Assembly (NCBI GenBank): GCA_050331695.1
Contig: JBHJGP010000003.1
Coordinates: forward strand, 186,001-250,000
Length of the DNA: 64,000 nt
From: JBHJGP01 sp050331695
GTDB lineage: Bacteria; Pseudomonadota; Alphaproteobacteria; Geminicoccales; Geminicoccaceae
Reading direction: 5' to 3'
The notes under the pieces are model-generated. The model saw only the letters and a program-made list of their open reading frames with translations, was not told the DNA's origin and made no database searches. Below are positions 51,917 to 60,811 of the stretch, one piece after another. Every line of letters starts with the position of its first letter. Position 1 is the stretch's first letter. The translations under genes were made by a program, and so were the position numbers.

Positions 51917-53359
51917 ATGAGTGAGCAGCTCGGGTTAAAGAGCGCGAGCCACACGATCTCGGACGCGCGCCGGGCTCTAGAGGCCGGCTCGCTCACGCCG
52001 GTCGAACTTGCCGAGCGCTCGGCTAACGCCCTTCTCCAAGCGGATCCTTTGTTGGGGATCGTCAGTGCCATCGAGGAGGATCGCTGGCGGCCTCAGGCGG
52101 AGGCGGCCACGGCACGCTTTCGCGAGGGCGCGACGACGGGTGCGCTTGACGGCATCCCCATGGCCCACAAGGAGATGTTTTATCGGCCCGGTCGGGTCAG
52201 CCGATGCGGCGGCGTTCTTTTCGATCATCAGATGCAAACCGAGCTGGCGACAGTGCTGAAGCGTCTGGACGATGCGGGCGCCGTCGATCTCGGCCAATTG
52301 GCGATGGTCGAGGTGGCGATGGGGGTGACCGGCCACAATCAGACCCGGGGCACGCCCAAAAACCCCTGGGATCCGAGCCGGATCACCGGCGGCTCGTCCA
52401 GCGGCTCCGCGGCGGCCGTGGCCACCGGCGCCGTCTTTTCGGCCCTTGGCTCGGATACCGGCGGCTCGATCCGTCTGCCCGCCGCCTGTTGCGGTATCGT
52501 CGGCATCAAGCCGAGCCACCATCTGGCGCCGCGAACCGGCGCACTGCCGCTGGCGCCCTCCCTCGACACTTTTGGGCCGCTGACCCGTTCGGTCGCCGAT
52601 GCCGCGCTCATGCTTTCCTGTCTTGTCGGCTCGGATGGTGTGGATCCCGCCGCCGATGGGCCCGGGCAGGATTTTGTCGGCTCGCTCGAGGGGGGAGCGG
52701 AAGGGGGCCGTTTCGCCCTGGCCGACCAATCGTTCATGGAGAGCGTGGACGCGCCCATTCTGGCGGCACTGGAGACCGTCGCCTCCATCGCCGAAAAGAG
52801 TGCTATGCGCCGGAGCGAGGTCGACATGGCTCGCCTCAGCCTCGCCAATGATCTGGCCAGTGAAATGATCAGTTGTGAGGGCTTTCGCGCTCACGAACAG
52901 GTGCTGGCGACCACGCCCACACCCTTGGGCGAGCAGACCGCCGCGCGTCTCCGGCGAGGTCGGGAAACCTCGGACGAACGCCATGAAGAGCTTCGCCGGA
53001 TGCGCCGTTCCTTCGACGATTACTTGCTTGAAGGGGCCTTTGCGAAGGCCGACGTGGTCGCTTTCCCGATGCTTCCGGGGCGGGTGCCGACCATTGCCGA
53101 GAGCGACGTCGCCGCCAATCCGGGGTTCATGGAGTATTTGCAAGGTTTCGCGCGGTTTGCTCGCCCCTTCAACTTCGTCGGTCTGCCGGCCCTGGTTCTG
53201 CCGGTGACGCTTGATGATGCCGGGCTTCCCATCGCCGTTCAGCTGGTCGCCAAATGGCATGACGACGCGCGTCTGCTGGCCGTCGCCCACAAGCTGGAGC
53301 GGGAGCTTGCCTTCTCGAACCGTCCGAGGGTCTGGTGCGGCGAGGGGCTTTTGCCTTGA
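51917..53359 (+). CDS. Amidase signature family enzyme
   Basis: This 480-residue amidase has the Ser-cisSer-Lys triad: Lys85 in GIPMAHKEMF, cis-Ser near 161 in ITGGSSSGSAAAV, and Ser184 in SDTGGSIRLPAA. The family includes GatA, fatty-acid amide hydrolases and indoleacetamide or aryl-amide hydrolases. No GatB or GatC partner is present, so this is a catabolic amidase. It is first in an operon with an M20 peptidase, a P1-family hydrolase and a peptide ABC transporter. Its TGA overlaps the next gene's TTG start. Confidence 0.9.
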   Translation: MSEQLGLKSASHTISDARRALEAGSLTPVELAERSANALLQADPLLGIVSAIEEDRWRPQAEAATARFREGATTGALDGIPMAHKEMFYRPGRVSRCGGVLFDHQMQTELATVLKRLDDAGAVDLGQLAMVEVAMGVTGHNQTRGTPKNPWDPSRITGGSSSGSAAAVATGAVFSALGSDTGGSIRLPAACCGIVGIKPSHHLAPRTGALPLAPSLDTFGPLTRSVADAALMLSCLVGSDGVDPAADGPGQDFVGSLEGGAEGGRFALADQSFMESVDAPILAALETVASIAEKSAMRRSEVDMARLSLANDLASEMISCEGFRAHEQVLATTPTPLGEQTAARLRRGRETSDERHEELRRMRRSFDDYLLEGAFAKADVVAFPMLPGRVPTIAESDVAANPGFMEYLQGFARFARPFNFVGLPALVLPVTLDDAGLPIAVQLVAKWHDDARLLAVAHKLERELAFSNRPRVWCGEGLLP

Positions 53360-54630
53360 TCGACGCGCTCCTCCAGACTGTGGAAGACCGCCGGGACGAC
53401 TGCGTCGCACTGACAGCCGATCTGGTCCGCATTCCGAGCGTCAACCCGCCCGGAAGTTATTATCGCCCCTGCATCGACCTCGTCGGCGAGCGCCTGGCGA
53501 AACGCGATTTCGCGCTCACCTTCGTGCGGGCCGAAGGTGCCCCCGGCGATACGGACGACCACCCTCGATGGAACCTGATCGCCCGCCGCGAGGGCCGGTC
53601 GTCGGGCCCGACCGTTCACTTCAACAGCCATGTGGACGTGGTCTCGCCAGGCGAGGATTGGAGCCAGGATCCGTTCGGCGCGGCGGTGATCGACGGCAAG
53701 CTCCACGGCCGGGGCAGCTGCGATATGAAGGGTGGCCTCGCTTCAAGCATCGTTGCCGCGGAAGCTGTGATCGACACGTTTCCCGATTTTTCGGGGGCCA
53801 TCGAGATTTCGGCGACGGCGGACGAGGAATCCGGTGGTTTCGCTGGTGTGGCGTATCTGTGCGAAACCGGGCTGATCAGCCGGGATCGCGTGGATCACGT
53901 GATCATCCCCGAGCCGTTCCACCGTGACCTCGTCTGCATCGGCCATCGGGGCGTCCTCTGGTCGGAGATCGTGACCTAGGGCCGCATCGCCCATGGCTGC
54001 ATGCCGTTTTTGGGCGACAGCGCGTCTCTGCACATGGCGGCGTTCATAACCGCCCTGGAAAATGACCTGTTGCCGGCTATCCAAACGCGGGAGACCGAAC
54101 TCCCCATCATTCCGGCGGCGGCAAGGCGCGCCAGCATCAACCTCGCGCTTCTTCGGGCTGGAACCTTTGGCGCAGGAGACGATTTGCCGACACCCGTCGT
54201 CCCCGACCGGGCGACGCTGGTCCTCGATCGGCGCTACCTGCCCGAGGAAGACATCGACCAGGTGGAAGCGGAACTCGACGAGCTCATCGGAAAGGTGAGC
54301 CGTCAACGGCCGAATTTCGCCGCCACCAGACGAGAAATCATGCATTTTCCGCCGGTGATGACCGAGATCACGGCACCAACGGTTCGAGCAGCCAGCGCCG
54401 CGATCGAGACCGTTTACGGCAAGCCTGCCCGGCTGGTCGCCTCGCCCGGAACCTATGACCACAAGCATTTCGCCACCATCGCCGGGATCACCGACTGCAT
54501 CGCCTATGGCCCCGGTCAGTTGGATCTGGCCCACCAGCCGGACGAATATGTCGAGATCGAGGATCTCGTGGGGGCGGCGAAGGTGATGGCGGTCAGCCTG
54601 GCGATGTTGCTCGGCATCGAGAGCCGATGA
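53356..54630 (+). pseudogene. M20 (ArgE/DapE-like) peptidase, interrupted by an in-frame TAG
   Basis: A continuous frame of 425 codons is broken once by TAG at 53977-53979 (codon 208). The metal-site motifs are before the stop: FNSHVDVVSPGEDW, HGRGSCDMKGG and SATADEESGG. After it comes GRIAHGCMPFLGDSA, the conserved start of the dimerisation domain, then the C-terminal metal-site region PGTYDHKHF. The second half therefore follows directly in frame without deletion. The family includes acetylornithine deacetylase and succinyl-diaminopimelate desuccinylase. It starts TTG inside the amidase stop and ends in ATGA overlap with the P1 gene. Same defect type as the 41.1-kb flavoprotein. Confidence 0.8.
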
Positions 54631-55622
54631 TCCGTATCGGTGCTCGGAATACGATTACCGACGTCGACGGCATTCTCGTCGGCAATGCCGACGATCTCGA
54701 GGCTTGCACCGGCACGACCGTGGTTTTTTGCGAGGCGCCGGCGGTGGCGGCTGTCGACGTTGGCGGCGGGGCGCCCGGGACCCGCGAGATCGCCCTTCTG
54801 GATCCTGCCTGCAGCGTTGAGGCGATCGACGCCGTCGTCTTGAGCGGCGGCTCGGCCTTCGGTCTTGCCGCGGCCGAGGCAGTCCTTGATGGCCTGGCCG
54901 ACCAGGACAGGGGGGTTCGCGTCGGCGGTGCCCAGGTGCCGATCGTTCCGGCGGCGATCTTGTTCGACCTGCTGATCGGGGACGAGCCGGCGCCGTTGGG
55001 TCCGCTTTACCGATCGCTCGGCGCCAAAGCCCTGGCCGACATCGGCAGCGACGTCGCGTTGGGCAATCACGGTGCCGGCGTCGGCGCCACGGCCGGTCGT
55101 GTGAAGGGCGGTCTTGGCTCCGCATCTTTCTGCCATGAGAAACTGGGCGTAACGGTTGGCGCGCTCGCGGCGGTCAACGCCCACGGTGAGGCGGTGACGC
55201 CGGATCGCCGGCAGCTTTGGGCGGCACCGTTCGAGCAGGACCTGGAGTTGGGCAGCCAAGGGCCGCTGCCAGCGATTTCGGCAGCCGAACTCGCCTTCGA
55301 TCGACCGGCCGCGATCGCGGAAAACACGACGCTGGTCGTGGTCGCGACCGACGCCCGATTGACCAAGGCGCAGGCAAAGCGCGTCGCATTGATGGCGAAG
55401 GACGGTTTTGCTCGGGCGCTTCGGCCGGTGCACACGCCGTTCGACGGCGACACGGTTTTTGTGCTCGCAACGGGCAAACAGCGGCTCGAGGATCCTCTTT
55501 ACGGCGTCCTGCAGATCGGCATGCTGGCGGCGGACTGCGTCACGCGGGCCATCGCAAGAGGCGTCTACGAGGCGCGGTCCCTCGGGGGCTTCCCGGCTTA
55601 TCGTGACCTTCGATCGGCTTGA
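54627..55622 (+). CDS. P1 family N-terminal-nucleophile aminopeptidase/amidohydrolase (DmpA/NylC-like)
   Basis: This 331-residue P1-family enzyme, like DmpA, BapA and NylC, self-cleaves to expose a Ser or Thr nucleophile. The cleavage site is probably Asn233-Thr234 in AENTTLVVVATDARL, where NylC also has Asn-Thr. Other motifs are VLSGGSAFGLAAAEA and VALGNHGAGVGATAG. These enzymes hydrolyse beta-peptides, D-amino peptides or 6-aminohexanoate oligomers. The adjacent amidase and peptide transporter suggest catabolism of an imported amide or peptide; the substrate is unknown. Confidence 0.87.
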   Translation: MIRIGARNTITDVDGILVGNADDLEACTGTTVVFCEAPAVAAVDVGGGAPGTREIALLDPACSVEAIDAVVLSGGSAFGLAAAEAVLDGLADQDRGVRVGGAQVPIVPAAILFDLLIGDEPAPLGPLYRSLGAKALADIGSDVALGNHGAGVGATAGRVKGGLGSASFCHEKLGVTVGALAAVNAHGEAVTPDRRQLWAAPFEQDLELGSQGPLPAISAAELAFDRPAAIAENTTLVVVATDARLTKAQAKRVALMAKDGFARALRPVHTPFDGDTVFVLATGKQRLEDPLYGVLQIGMLAADCVTRAIARGVYEARSLGGFPAYRDLRSA

Positions 55623-55668
55623 AGCGGCGCCCCTCGCTCGAAGAGCGGGGTCGATTGGGAGAATGGTT

Positions 55669-57141
55669 ATGAGACGTTTTTGGGTGACGGCGGCGATCGT
55701 CTGCGTGATGGGCCAGGGGGCCATGGCCCAGGACCGGTTGGTGATGGGTATGGCTCTGGAACCGCCGCATTTGGACCCAACCGCCGGTGCCGCGGCCGCC
55801 ATCGACGAAATCGTTTACGCCAACCTCTTTGAAGGTCTCACCCGGATCGATGAGCAGGGCACGGTTCAGCCGGCGTTGGCCCGATCTTGGGAGATCAGCG
55901 ACGACGGGCTGATCTACACCTTCCAATTGGCGGAGGGCGTCACCTTTCATGACGGCACGGAGATGGACGCGTCGGACGTGGCGTTCACCCTCGAGCGCGC
56001 CATGGCCGAGGACAGCATCAACGCCCAAAAAGGGCTGTTTGAGCCGATCAATAGCGTCGCCGCCAAGGGGCCGAGCACGGTCGAGATCACGCTTAGAAGG
56101 CCGGCCGGCCAACTCCTTTTCAATCTCGGCTGGGGTGATGCGGTGATCGTTGCCCCGGAGAGCGCCGAAACGAACAAGACCGAACCGGTCGGAACCGGTC
56201 CGTTTCGCTTGGCCGCCTGGCGTCAGGGCAGCGATGTCACCATCGAACGCTTTGTCGGCTATTGGGGTGAGCCGGTCCATCTCGAGGGCGCGACCTTCAC
56301 CTTCATCCCCGATCCGGCGGCCGCCATGGCGGCGATGCTTGCGGGCGAGGTCGATGCCTTCGCCAATTTCCCGGCGCCGGAGAGCATGGCGCAATTCGAA
56401 GCCGATCCCCGCTTTCAGGTGGTGATCGGCACCACCGAAGGCGAAACCATTCTGGCGATCAACAATGACCGTCCGCCCTTCGACGATCTGAGGGTGCGCC
56501 AGGCGATCTCCCATGCGCTGGACCGGCGTGCGATCATCGACGGTGCGATGTTCGGTTACGGCACGCCCATCGGCAGCCATTTCGCACCCCATCACCCCGC
56601 TTATGTCGATCTCACCGATATCAATCCTTACGATCCGGATCGGGCGCGCGCGTTGCTGGCCGAGGCGGGGCACGGCGAGGGGCTGAGCTTGACGATCAAA
56701 CTGCCGCCGCCGTCCTACGCCAGGCGGGGGGGCGAGATCATCGCCGCCCAGCTAGCGGAAGTGAACATCGACGCGCGGCTCATTCCGGTCGAATGGGCGC
56801 AATGGCTGGAGCAGGTCTTTCGCGGCGATCGCGATTTCGACCTGACGATCGTCTCGCACACGGAGCCTATGGATATCGAGATCTACGCCCGCGACGACTA
56901 TTATTTCGCCTATGGCGAGCCCGCGTTCAAAGAGCTCATGACCAGCCTGAACGAGGCAACGGACGAGGCGGCGCGCCGGGATCTGATGGGCGAAGCCCAA
57001 AGGATGATCGCGGATGATGCTGTGAACGGCTTTTTGTTTCAGTTGGCGAAACACGGGGTCTGGAAAACCGAAATCGAGGGCCTCTGGCACAACAGCCCGG
57101 TCCAGGCCAACGACCTGACCCAGGTACGTTGGGCCAACTGA
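55669..57141 (+). CDS. Peptide ABC transporter substrate-binding protein (DppA/OppA-like)
   Basis: This 490-residue periplasmic binding protein of the SBP_bac_5 family has a signal peptide, MRRFWVTAAIVCVMGQGAMA/QD. It has EIVYANLFEGLTRID, LARSWEISDDGLIYTFQLAEGVTFHDGTEMDASDVAFTLE, and NNDRPPFDDLRVRQAISHALDR, all typical of dipeptide or nickel-type SBPs. ATG 55669 has GGGAGA upstream at suitable spacing; 55663 is adjacent and possible. It is followed by two permeases and a fused double ATPase. Confidence 0.93.
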   Translation: MRRFWVTAAIVCVMGQGAMAQDRLVMGMALEPPHLDPTAGAAAAIDEIVYANLFEGLTRIDEQGTVQPALARSWEISDDGLIYTFQLAEGVTFHDGTEMDASDVAFTLERAMAEDSINAQKGLFEPINSVAAKGPSTVEITLRRPAGQLLFNLGWGDAVIVAPESAETNKTEPVGTGPFRLAAWRQGSDVTIERFVGYWGEPVHLEGATFTFIPDPAAAMAAMLAGEVDAFANFPAPESMAQFEADPRFQVVIGTTEGETILAINNDRPPFDDLRVRQAISHALDRRAIIDGAMFGYGTPIGSHFAPHHPAYVDLTDINPYDPDRARALLAEAGHGEGLSLTIKLPPPSYARRGGEIIAAQLAEVNIDARLIPVEWAQWLEQVFRGDRDFDLTIVSHTEPMDIEIYARDDYYFAYGEPAFKELMTSLNEATDEAARRDLMGEAQRMIADDAVNGFLFQLAKHGVWKTEIEGLWHNSPVQANDLTQVRWAN

Positions 57142-57187
57142 CCGGCGGGTCCAGGCGAGCCGGGGACCGTTTGAACCGGAAGGGCTG

Positions 57188-58129
57188 ATGGCGGCGACGC
57201 TGGTCCGGCGGTTCATCGGGCTGATCGTGACGCTCGTCGCCGCATCGCTGGTCGTCTTCGCCGTCCTCGAAATTCTGCCGGGTGATCCGGCGGCGATCAT
57301 GCTCGGCACCGGCGCCCGGGCGGATACGATCGCAGCGCTCAGGGCCGAGTTCGGCTTCGACCGGCCGCTGGCGGAACGTTACCTGACCTGGATCGCGGGC
57401 CTCGCGCACGGCGATCTGGGGCTCTCCTACACCTATGATGTTCCGGTGGCGAAACTGATCGGCGACCGGATCGGCGTCAGCCTGCCGCTCGCGCTCCTGG
57501 CGCTCGCGCTGGCGGTGCTCATCGGCATACCCATTGGCGTCCTCGCCGCCGCCAAACACGGCTCGCTCACCGACAGCGCCGTCATGCTCACCGGCCAACT
57601 GGGAGTGGCAATCCCCAATTTCTGGTTCGCGCTGATCTTGATCCTGATCTTCGCGGTCAATCTCGGCTGGCTGCCGGCGGGCGGGTTTTCGGGCTGGAGC
57701 GCCGGTGTCGGCGAGGGTTTGCGGTCTTTGACACTGCCGGCGATCGCGCTGGCCTTGCCCCAGGCGGCCATTCTGGCTCGCGTGACCCGCTCCGCCGTTC
57801 TCGAAACCCTGAGCGAGGATTTTGTCAGAACGGCGCGGGCGAAGGGTGCCTCCAGAAGCTATGCGCTCTGGCGCCATGCCGTGCCCAACGCCCTGGTGCC
57901 GGTGGTGACCATCATGGGCCTCCAGTTCTCGTTTTTGCTCGCGGGCACCATCATCGTCGAAAATGTTTTCTATCTGCCAGGCATCGGCCGACTGGTGTTT
58001 CAGGCGATCAGCCAGCGCGATCTGATCGTCGTCAAGAACCTGGTCCTACTCCTGTCGGCGACCGTCGTGATCGTCAATTTCTTGGTCGATCTGATGCAGG
58101 TGGCCCTGGATCCGAAGCTCCGCTCATGA
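57188..58129 (+). CDS. Dipeptide ABC transporter permease (DppB-like)
   Basis: This 313-residue membrane permease has six predicted helices. It has the N-terminal FAVLEILPGDPAAIMLG, the EAA loop FVRTARAKGASRSYALWRHAVPNALVPV, and NVFYLPGIGRLVFQAI. Its stop overlaps the next permease gene (ATGA at 58126). Confidence 0.93.
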   Translation: MAATLVRRFIGLIVTLVAASLVVFAVLEILPGDPAAIMLGTGARADTIAALRAEFGFDRPLAERYLTWIAGLAHGDLGLSYTYDVPVAKLIGDRIGVSLPLALLALALAVLIGIPIGVLAAAKHGSLTDSAVMLTGQLGVAIPNFWFALILILIFAVNLGWLPAGGFSGWSAGVGEGLRSLTLPAIALALPQAAILARVTRSAVLETLSEDFVRTARAKGASRSYALWRHAVPNALVPVVTIMGLQFSFLLAGTIIVENVFYLPGIGRLVFQAISQRDLIVVKNLVLLLSATVVIVNFLVDLMQVALDPKLRS

Positions 58130-58947
58130 CGATGTGGCGGCATCCGGGCCTGGCGATCGGCGGTGCGATCACGGCTTTCTTGATCCTGGTGGCGCTGGTC
58201 TCATTGATCTGGACCCCCTATTCGCCAACAGCGATCGATGTCGTCAACAAGCTGCAAGGCGGGACCGCGTCCCATCCCTTCGGCACCGATCAGTTCGGCA
58301 GGGACCTCCTGTCGATGATCATGGTCGGCTCGCAAAATGCGCTTCTTGTCGCGACCGTGGCGGTGCTAATCGGCGCTGGCATTGGCGTGCCTATCGGGCT
58401 CACGGCTGCGTCCGTCGGCGGCTGGATCGACGAGGGCCTGATGCGCCTCGGCGATTTTGCTTTCGCCTTTCCGGCGCTTCTCTCGGCGGTGATGATCACA
58501 GCGCTCGCCGGCCCGGGAGCGGTCAATTCGATCCTGGCGATCGGCATTTTCAACATACCGGTCTTCGCCCGTTTGACCCGTAACGGGGCTTTGTCGCTCT
58601 GGCAGCGGGATTTCGTCGCCGCCGCGCGCCTGGCCGGTAAGGGCCGGACCCGCATCAGCCTCGAGCACGTGTTTCCAAATCTCGCCAGCATCTTGATCGT
58701 GCAGGCGACCATCCAATTCGCACTCGCCATCCTGGCCGAGGCGGGGCTCAGCTATCTGGGGCTGGGCACCCAACCCCCCCGACCGAGCTGGGGAAAAATG
58801 CTCAATGACGCCCAGACCTTTCTCTACCTGGCGCCCCACCTGGCCATTTTGCCGGGGCTCGCCATCGTCACCTCCGTCCTGGGCTTGAACCTTCTGGGAG
58901 ATGGCCTGCGCGACCTCCTGGACCCGAAGCTTCGCCGCGAGCGATGA
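58126..58947 (+). CDS. Dipeptide ABC transporter permease (DppC-like)
   Basis: This 273-residue permease shows SHPFGTDQFGRDLLSMIMVGSQNALLVA, an EAA-type segment FVAAARLAGKGRTRISLEHVFPNLASILIV, and AEAGLSYLGLGTQPPRPSWGKMLND, all DppC hallmarks. It overlaps the upstream permease by 4 nt and the ATPase by 4 nt. Confidence 0.93.
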   Translation: MTMWRHPGLAIGGAITAFLILVALVSLIWTPYSPTAIDVVNKLQGGTASHPFGTDQFGRDLLSMIMVGSQNALLVATVAVLIGAGIGVPIGLTAASVGGWIDEGLMRLGDFAFAFPALLSAVMITALAGPGAVNSILAIGIFNIPVFARLTRNGALSLWQRDFVAAARLAGKGRTRISLEHVFPNLASILIVQATIQFALAILAEAGLSYLGLGTQPPRPSWGKMLNDAQTFLYLAPHLAILPGLAIVTSVLGLNLLGDGLRDLLDPKLRRER

Positions 58948-60524
58948 GTTTTCTCGAGATCGACCGGCTGTCCGTCGCTATCAACGGCGAGACTATTCTC
59001 GAGGAGGTGGGCTTGGCGATCGCCCCCGGTGAGCGCGTTGCGCTGGTCGGCGAGAGCGGCTCCGGCAAATCCATGACCGCCTTCTCGATCATGGGTTTGC
59101 TGCCACGCTTTGCCGAACGAAGCGGCCGGATCCTGTTTCGGAGCCAGGATCTGACCGCCATGGACGATCGCGCCCTTTGCCGACTGCGCGGCGCCGAGAT
59201 CGGCATGGTCTTTCAGGAGCCGGCGACGGCATTGAACCCGGCGTTGCGCATCGGTGATCAAGTCGCCGAGGCGTTTCGTCTGCATGGGCGGGACGCCCGG
59301 GCCGAAAACGTTCTGGCGGTGCTGGCGAGGGTCGGTCTCGATCCGGCGGATGTTCCGCCAACGCGCTATCCCCATCAGCTTTCGGGCGGTCAGCGCCAAC
59401 GGGTGGGCATCGCCATGGCGATTGCCTGCGGTCCGAAACTCCTGATCGCCGACGAGCCGACGACCGCGCTCGACGTGACCACGCAGAGCCGGATCCTGCA
59501 GCTTCTGGACCGACTTATCGCCGAGGAGGACATGAGCCTGCTTCTGATCACCCACGATCTGGGGGTGGTGGCGCAGATGGCGGAGCGCTGCCTGGTGATG
59601 GACCGGGGGCGGGTGATCGAACAGAAGTCGACGGCAGAGCTCTTTCAAGAACCTGACATGCCACGAACCAAGGCACTCTTCGATGCTCTACCCGGGCGAA
59701 CCTTTCGCGAGGACGCCAGGCCGCAGGAGGCTTCCCCCGCACTCGCAGCGTCGGCGGTGGCCTACAGTTATCCCGGGGAAAGGCGAGGGCTGTGGCGCCG
59801 CGAACGGCGTTTCGCCGTCGATCACGTCAGTCTCCAGGTCGAACCGGGTCATTGTCTGGGCCTGGTGGGCTCATCCGGCTGCGGCAAGAGCACGCTGGCC
59901 CGGCTCCTGGTGGGGCTCAACGTTCCGGAGAAGGGCCGGATCACGCTCAAAGGTAGCGACCTGGTGGCAGAACTCGCCGCCAGCACGAAGCGGGTTCGCG
60001 CGGCCCTACAGATGGTCTTTCAGGATCCTTACGGTTCGCTGGATCCTCGCCATCTGGCCGGGCGCATCGTCACGGAACCCCTGCGCCTTCGGCCCGAGCT
60101 GTGGGCGGATCGCCTGACCTTGTGCGGCCAAATGCTGGAAGCCGTCGGACTTCAACCAGGTGATGCGGCTAAGTACCCCCATGAATTTTCGGGCGGCCAG
60201 CGCCAGAGGATCGCCATCGCCAGGGCGCTGATCACGAGCCCCCAGGTCTTGATCGCCGACGAGGCCGTGTCAGCCCTCGATGTCACCGTCCAGGCCCAGA
60301 TCCTGAGGCTCCTGATAACCCTGCAGCGAGACTTCGATCTGGCCATGATTTTCATCAGCCACAATCTCGCCGTGGTTCACGATATCGCCCACGAGGTCGC
60401 GGTCATGGCCGACGGACGGATCGTCGAGCAGGCACCGACGGAGCGGTTGTTTCGGGAGCCCAATCATGAGGTTACGGCGGAGCTTCTGGCGGCGGTTCCG
60501 AGCTATCGCCCTCGGTTTCGCTAG
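58944..60524 (+). CDS. Peptide ABC transporter ATPase, fused DppD-DppF type
   Basis: This 526-residue protein carries two ATPase domains in one chain. The N-terminal DppD-like half has Walker A GESGSGKSM, LSGGQRQRVGIAMA and IADEPTTALD. The C-terminal DppF-like half has GSSGCGKST, FSGGQRQRIAIARALI, IADEAVSALD and ISHNLAVVHD. The Walker B of the second half has DEA in place of DEP. Its ATG overlaps the permease stop. The 287-nt region after it, before the penicillin-binding protein gene, shows no gene. Confidence 0.93.
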   Translation: MSFLEIDRLSVAINGETILEEVGLAIAPGERVALVGESGSGKSMTAFSIMGLLPRFAERSGRILFRSQDLTAMDDRALCRLRGAEIGMVFQEPATALNPALRIGDQVAEAFRLHGRDARAENVLAVLARVGLDPADVPPTRYPHQLSGGQRQRVGIAMAIACGPKLLIADEPTTALDVTTQSRILQLLDRLIAEEDMSLLLITHDLGVVAQMAERCLVMDRGRVIEQKSTAELFQEPDMPRTKALFDALPGRTFREDARPQEASPALAASAVAYSYPGERRGLWRRERRFAVDHVSLQVEPGHCLGLVGSSGCGKSTLARLLVGLNVPEKGRITLKGSDLVAELAASTKRVRAALQMVFQDPYGSLDPRHLAGRIVTEPLRLRPELWADRLTLCGQMLEAVGLQPGDAAKYPHEFSGGQRQRIAIARALITSPQVLIADEAVSALDVTVQAQILRLLITLQRDFDLAMIFISHNLAVVHDIAHEVAVMADGRIVEQAPTERLFREPNHEVTAELLAAVPSYRPRFR

Positions 60525-60811
60525 CTGTCGTTTGGCTGAATACAGCGTTCATGAGGCATTCACTCGGCCAATCCTATACCCGAGGGGCAGGCTGTGGGTC
60601 GGTCCTGCCGCCGACGGCCACGGATGAGGAACGCCGCACCAAGACGCGGTTTGGAAATGAGTAACCACTTGTGATGCCGCCGCTGCCGGTTGCTCACTTC
60701 CGTTCCGATTGCGTGGTCGTCGGTGCCCACGGCGCTTGTGACCAGCCCGCCACTCTGGCACCTCTCTGGTTCACTTCATCCTGACCCCTGATCCGGTTTG
60801 AGCTGAACCCC

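Noticed and set aside
41093..54630. Genome-wide reassignment of TAG to an amino acid
   Set aside because: TAG terminates more than a dozen conserved genes in the same window at the expected C-terminal positions, so it functions as a stop here.
52000..55622. Claiming nylon-oligomer degradation from the NylA/NylC-like pair
   Set aside because: The amidase and P1 families have many substrates, and two family memberships alone do not establish it.
60525..60811. A hidden gene between the ABC transporter and the penicillin-binding protein
   Set aside because: No frame with a ribosome-binding site and recognisable sequence was seen in either direction in these 287 nt.
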